A DNA stretch of 8,086 bases, taken from positions 1 to 8,086 of the forward strand of contig JAIXZQ010000384.1 of assembly GCA_027489475.1 (NCBI GenBank), read 5' to 3'. This stretch comes from Methylophilus sp. (GTDB taxonomy: Bacteria > Pseudomonadota > Gammaproteobacteria > Burkholderiales > Methylophilaceae). Shown in pieces: positions 5,578 through 8,086 of the stretch. Position numbers and translations under genes: made by a program. Positions within the stretch are counted from its first letter, which is position 1, and every line of letters starts with the position of its first letter. The notes under the pieces are model-generated. The model ran no database searches and had not been told where the DNA came from. It saw nothing but the letters and a program-made list of their open reading frames with translations.

Positions 5578-6599
5578 ACAAACTATTGTCTTGCTGGATG
5601 GCACTTTGCCTGTTACTCATCAGCCCCTGGTGCATCGCTGAATATACCTTGGGCGCAGGGGATTATGTGCGTGTCACTGTTTACGGCGACGCGGATTTAC
5701 TGCGAGAAACCCGCGTTTCTGAGGATGGTGTGCTGACCTTGCCATTGATTGGTGAAGTCAAAGTAGGCGGACTATCCACCATCCAAGCGGAAAAGCGCAT
5801 TGCCGAACAGTTGAAGCGTGGCGGCTTTATTGCCAATCCACAGGTGTCTTTGCTGGTGTTGGAGTTTATGAGCAAATCGGTATCGATTTTGGGCGGCGTG
5901 TTGAAACCGGGTCGCTATCCGGTGACGCGGCCGTCTAACGTAAAAGACATGATTGCCGAAGCCGGGGGCATTACCCCGGATGGCTCAGAAATTATCACAG
6001 TGATTAAAGGCCAACAGCGCACGCAATATGATTTACACGCCTTGGCGATTCAATCTAGCGTCAATGATGAAACTGCGGTGCAAGGCGGCGAGACCATTTA
6101 TGTTGGCAGCCGTGACGTGGCCGTTGTTGGCCAATTGGCCAGACCCGGCAAATATAGTTTGCAAGGCGGCTTGCGACGTATCAGCGACTTTGTGGCCCAA
6201 GCCGGCGGCGCGACCGAATATGCCGGAGAGACCCTGTATTACACCTCTACCGCATCCGGGAGCGCAGTCACCCAAGCCATCAATATCGACCAATTATTTC
6301 GCGCGCCCTCCAAAGACATCGACAAACTGGTGTTTCCGGGCGATGTGATTTACGTCCCGGTTGCGCCCCAAGTCTATGTCTATGGCGAAGTACAACGTCC
6401 TGGCATGTACAAGATAGATAAGCGTATGACCGTGATGCAGGCCATTGCCAAAGCAGGGGGCTTGACCCCACGCGGCACCCAGCGCGCGGTCAAACTGCAT
6501 CGTAAGGCGGCCAGCGGCGAGATAGAAAAATTAAAGCCTGAATTAAATAGCACAGTACAGGACGAGGATGTGCTGTATGTGGAAGAAAGCTTGTTGTAG
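5574..6599 (+). CDS. epsE: EpsE family polysaccharide export protein (Wza-like, SLBB domains)
   Basis: This 341-aa periplasmic or outer-membrane protein should form the export channel or its periplasmic part for the exopolysaccharide. A signal peptide spans about residues 1-22. A Poly_export domain follows (about 24-100, starting YTLGAGDYVRVTVYG), then three SLBB-like units with repeated G-x(4)-PG-x-Y cores: GVLKPGRY (108-115), GQLARPGKY (186-194) and GEVQRPGMY (271-279), each followed by an AGG-(I/A/L)-T turn. Unlike Wza of E. coli, the signal region has S-P-W-C (17-20), which is a poor lipobox, so lipidation is doubtful and cleavage after CIA (20-22) is more likely. Its ATG overlaps the preceding small ORF; the nearest SD-like sequence (CAGAG, 5558-5562) is 11 nt away and weak. 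EpsF follows after a 10-nt gap. Confidence 0.93.
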   Translation: MNKLLSCWMALCLLLISPWCIAEYTLGAGDYVRVTVYGDADLLRETRVSEDGVLTLPLIGEVKVGGLSTIQAEKRIAEQLKRGGFIANPQVSLLVLEFMSKSVSILGGVLKPGRYPVTRPSNVKDMIAEAGGITPDGSEIITVIKGQQRTQYDLHALAIQSSVNDETAVQGGETIYVGSRDVAVVGQLARPGKYSLQGGLRRISDFVAQAGGATEYAGETLYYTSTASGSAVTQAINIDQLFRAPSKDIDKLVFPGDVIYVPVAPQVYVYGEVQRPGMYKIDKRMTVMQAIAKAGGLTPRGTQRAVKLHRKAASGEIEKLKPELNSTVQDEDVLYVEESLL

Positions 6600-6609
6600 G
6601 ACAGTGACC

Positions 6610-8037
6610 ATGACATTTACCCAATTTACCGCCATTTTAATTGCGCGCAGAAAAATCATTCTGTTGACGTTTGCTGTGATTGTCACCCTGACAGGACTCT
6701 ATGATTGGCTGGCGCCCAGAGAATATACCGCCTCAACCAAAGTCTTGTTAAATAACAAGGTCGTCGATCCGGTAACAGGGATTTCTTTGGCCAATCAAAT
6801 GATGGATACCTACATGGCCACCCAGTTGCAAATTTTGCAAAGCGATGCGGTTGCATTAGAGGTGGTGCGTCGTTTGGGCTTGACCAATAACCCAACGATT
6901 CAACAAAAGTTTCGCGATAGCAATGATGGCATCGGCGACATTAACTTGTGGTTGGCGCGTTTGCTGGTCGCTAAGCTCAATGTGGTATTTACCAAAAGTA
7001 ATGTGATTGAGGTGACCTATTCAGGCACAGACCCGCAATTTGCTGCCGTGATTGCCAATGCTTTTACCGATATTTATATCGAAAAAAGCATACAACTCAA
7101 AACCGAGCCAGCCCAAAAAGCGGCGGGCTATTTGAATCAGCAGGTTAAACAATTGCGTGAACAGTTGGCGGCAGCGCAAGATAAGCTGGTGAATTTTCAA
7201 AAAGAAAACGGCATTACCAGCAATGATGACCGGGTTGATGTAGAGTCTGCGCGGCTTAATGAGATGTCGGCGCAATTGAGTCTGGCGCAAGCCCAATTGG
7301 TAGAGGCTAATTCTAGACAGCATGATATCCAAAAGCATGGCGACGACTCACCAGACGTAGCGCAAAGCAGTTTGGTGCAAAACTTAAAGCTAGAGCTCTC
7401 AAAAGCCGAATCTACGCTGGCCAACCTATCAGGCACGGTCAGCACCAATCATCCTCAATATATTGCCTTATCCTCACAGATTAGCAAACTCAAACGTCAG
7501 ATTGCCGATGAAGTGGCCAAGGTATCGAGTAATGTCAGTGGCACCGCCAATATTACGCGTGAACGGGTGGCAGTACTCAAGCAACAGGTCGAACAGCAAA
7601 AAGAGCGCGTGCTTAGTCTGAATCAATTACGCGGCCAGATGATGGGCTTGCAGAGCGATGTGGTCAATGCACAGGCAGCGCTGGAAAACGCGAACAAGCT
7701 GTTCGGCCTAAACAGTATCGAAGGCGAGTCGGGACAGGGCAACATTGCTTTGCTAGATATCGCACGACCACCGTTTGAGCCTTCTAAACCGCGTGTTTTT
7801 ATGAATACCTTCTTCTCAATATTTGCGGGAATATTTTTTGGTTTGCTGTGTGCAGTGGTGGCCGAACTTTATCAGCGCAAAGTCAGAACCTCGCAGGATT
7901 TGCTCGATGTCATGGAGATTCCAGTGTTTGTGATGCACTCCGCGCAGCATAACCCTCCCGTTAACCGCGTTCACTGGCGACAGTGGACATGGCGTACATG
8001 GTTACGTCGTTCTAAAAAAACTTTGCGACTCGCATAA
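6610..8037 (+). CDS. epsF: EpsF family chain-length determinant protein (Wzz/GNVR)
   Basis: EpsF is an inner-membrane polysaccharide co-polymerase expected to set EPS chain length together with the EpsG kinase. The 475-aa product has a first TM segment at about 16-34, a Wzz domain with the QLQILQSDAVALEVVRRLGL motif (72-91), a long periplasmic coiled-coil region (about 170-365), the proline-rich ARPPFEPSKPR stretch (385-395) that precedes the second membrane segment in Wzz proteins, and TM2 at about 398-420. A basic cytoplasmic tail of about 55 residues follows. It contains no Walker A motif, so the kinase must be separate, in agreement with the epsG start downstream. The frame is open back to 6568 inside epsE, but the ATG at 6610 has a good AGGA (6598-6601) 8 nt upstream and gives a normal N-terminus. 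Confidence 0.93.
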   Translation: MTFTQFTAILIARRKIILLTFAVIVTLTGLYDWLAPREYTASTKVLLNNKVVDPVTGISLANQMMDTYMATQLQILQSDAVALEVVRRLGLTNNPTIQQKFRDSNDGIGDINLWLARLLVAKLNVVFTKSNVIEVTYSGTDPQFAAVIANAFTDIYIEKSIQLKTEPAQKAAGYLNQQVKQLREQLAAAQDKLVNFQKENGITSNDDRVDVESARLNEMSAQLSLAQAQLVEANSRQHDIQKHGDDSPDVAQSSLVQNLKLELSKAESTLANLSGTVSTNHPQYIALSSQISKLKRQIADEVAKVSSNVSGTANITRERVAVLKQQVEQQKERVLSLNQLRGQMMGLQSDVVNAQAALENANKLFGLNSIEGESGQGNIALLDIARPPFEPSKPRVFMNTFFSIFAGIFFGLLCAVVAELYQRKVRTSQDLLDVMEIPVFVMHSAQHNPPVNRVHWRQWTWRTWLRRSKKTLRLA

Positions 8038-8049
8038 AAAGGCACAACG

Positions 8050-8086
8050 ATGCACGTTCAACATTCCCCGCAGGTCAGCCAGCAAC
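8050..8086 (+). CDS. epsG: Start of the next gene, probably EpsG tyrosine autokinase
   Basis: An ATG at 8050 has AAAGG (8038-8042) 7 nt upstream and opens a frame that runs off the window end (first residues MHVQHSPQVSQQ), 12 nt after the epsF stop. The visible 12 codons contain no diagnostic motif. The EpsG assignment rests on the usual epsE-epsF-epsG order and on EpsF lacking a kinase domain. A Walker A motif of a BY-kinase should appear within the next hundred or so codons if this is right. Confidence 0.5.
   Translation, partial: MHVQHSPQVSQQ

Noticed and set aside
6033..6293. Minus-strand open frame inside epsE, and similar frames opposite or across epsB, epsF and miaA (for example 3699-3965 and 7021-7338)
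   Set aside because: They lie wholly or almost wholly within well-supported genes, have no recognisable domains and show compositions expected of antisense frames.
6568..6609. Longer epsF start inside epsE
   Set aside because: The added 14 residues are cysteine-rich and untypical, while the ATG at 6610 has a well-spaced AGGA and a normal Wzz N-terminus.

Overview
The window looks like chromosomal DNA of a methylotrophic betaproteobacterium, most likely of the family Methylophilaceae (Methylobacillus, Methylophilus, Methylotenera or Methylovorus type). Two things point there. The left end carries an ATP-grasp / CitG-like / pterin dehydratase grouping like that in bacterial tetrahydromethanopterin (H4MPT) gene clusters. 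The right end is an exopolysaccharide locus whose genes match the EpsL, EpsE, EpsF and EpsG families named after the methanolan cluster of Methylobacillus sp. 12S. The assignment rests on gene families and context; no species can be named.

Layout. Positions 1-1468 (+): C-terminal end of an ATP-grasp ligase, translationally coupled to a triphosphoribosyl-dephospho-CoA synthase-like gene, then a stem-loop, a possible promoter and a pterin-4a-carbinolamine dehydratase. Positions 1478-2492 (+): a likely intrinsic terminator, then miaA (tRNA dimethylallyltransferase). Positions 2540-3949 (-), convergent with miaA: a five-TM undecaprenyl-phosphate sugar phosphotransferase that would start EPS repeat-unit assembly. 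Positions 3950-4222: AT-rich divergent control region. Positions 4223-8086 (+): epsL, a 54-codon unrecognised ORF, epsE, epsF and the first codons of epsG, packed as one operon.

How the genes fit together. The phosphotransferase puts the first sugar phosphate on undecaprenyl phosphate. EpsF (Wzz-like, inner membrane) and EpsG (tyrosine autokinase, only its start is present) would control polymer length. EpsE (Wza-like, SLBB domains) and EpsL (outer-membrane beta-barrel) would take part in export. In related genomes this type of EPS locus accompanies exosortase/PEP-CTERM protein sorting; no exosortase gene lies inside the window.

Most interesting points: (i) a sigma-54 promoter with exact GG-N10-GC spacing 46 bp upstream of the epsL ATG, preceded by five ATGAC/GTCAT boxes that look like an activator-binding region; (ii) the 54-codon ORF between epsL and epsE, joined to both neighbours by 4-nt ATGA overlaps; (iii) a CitG-family enzyme in a pterin-cofactor context with no citrate lyase or malonate decarboxylase gene in view. 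I saw no tRNA, rRNA, CRISPR array, insertion sequence or attachment site.
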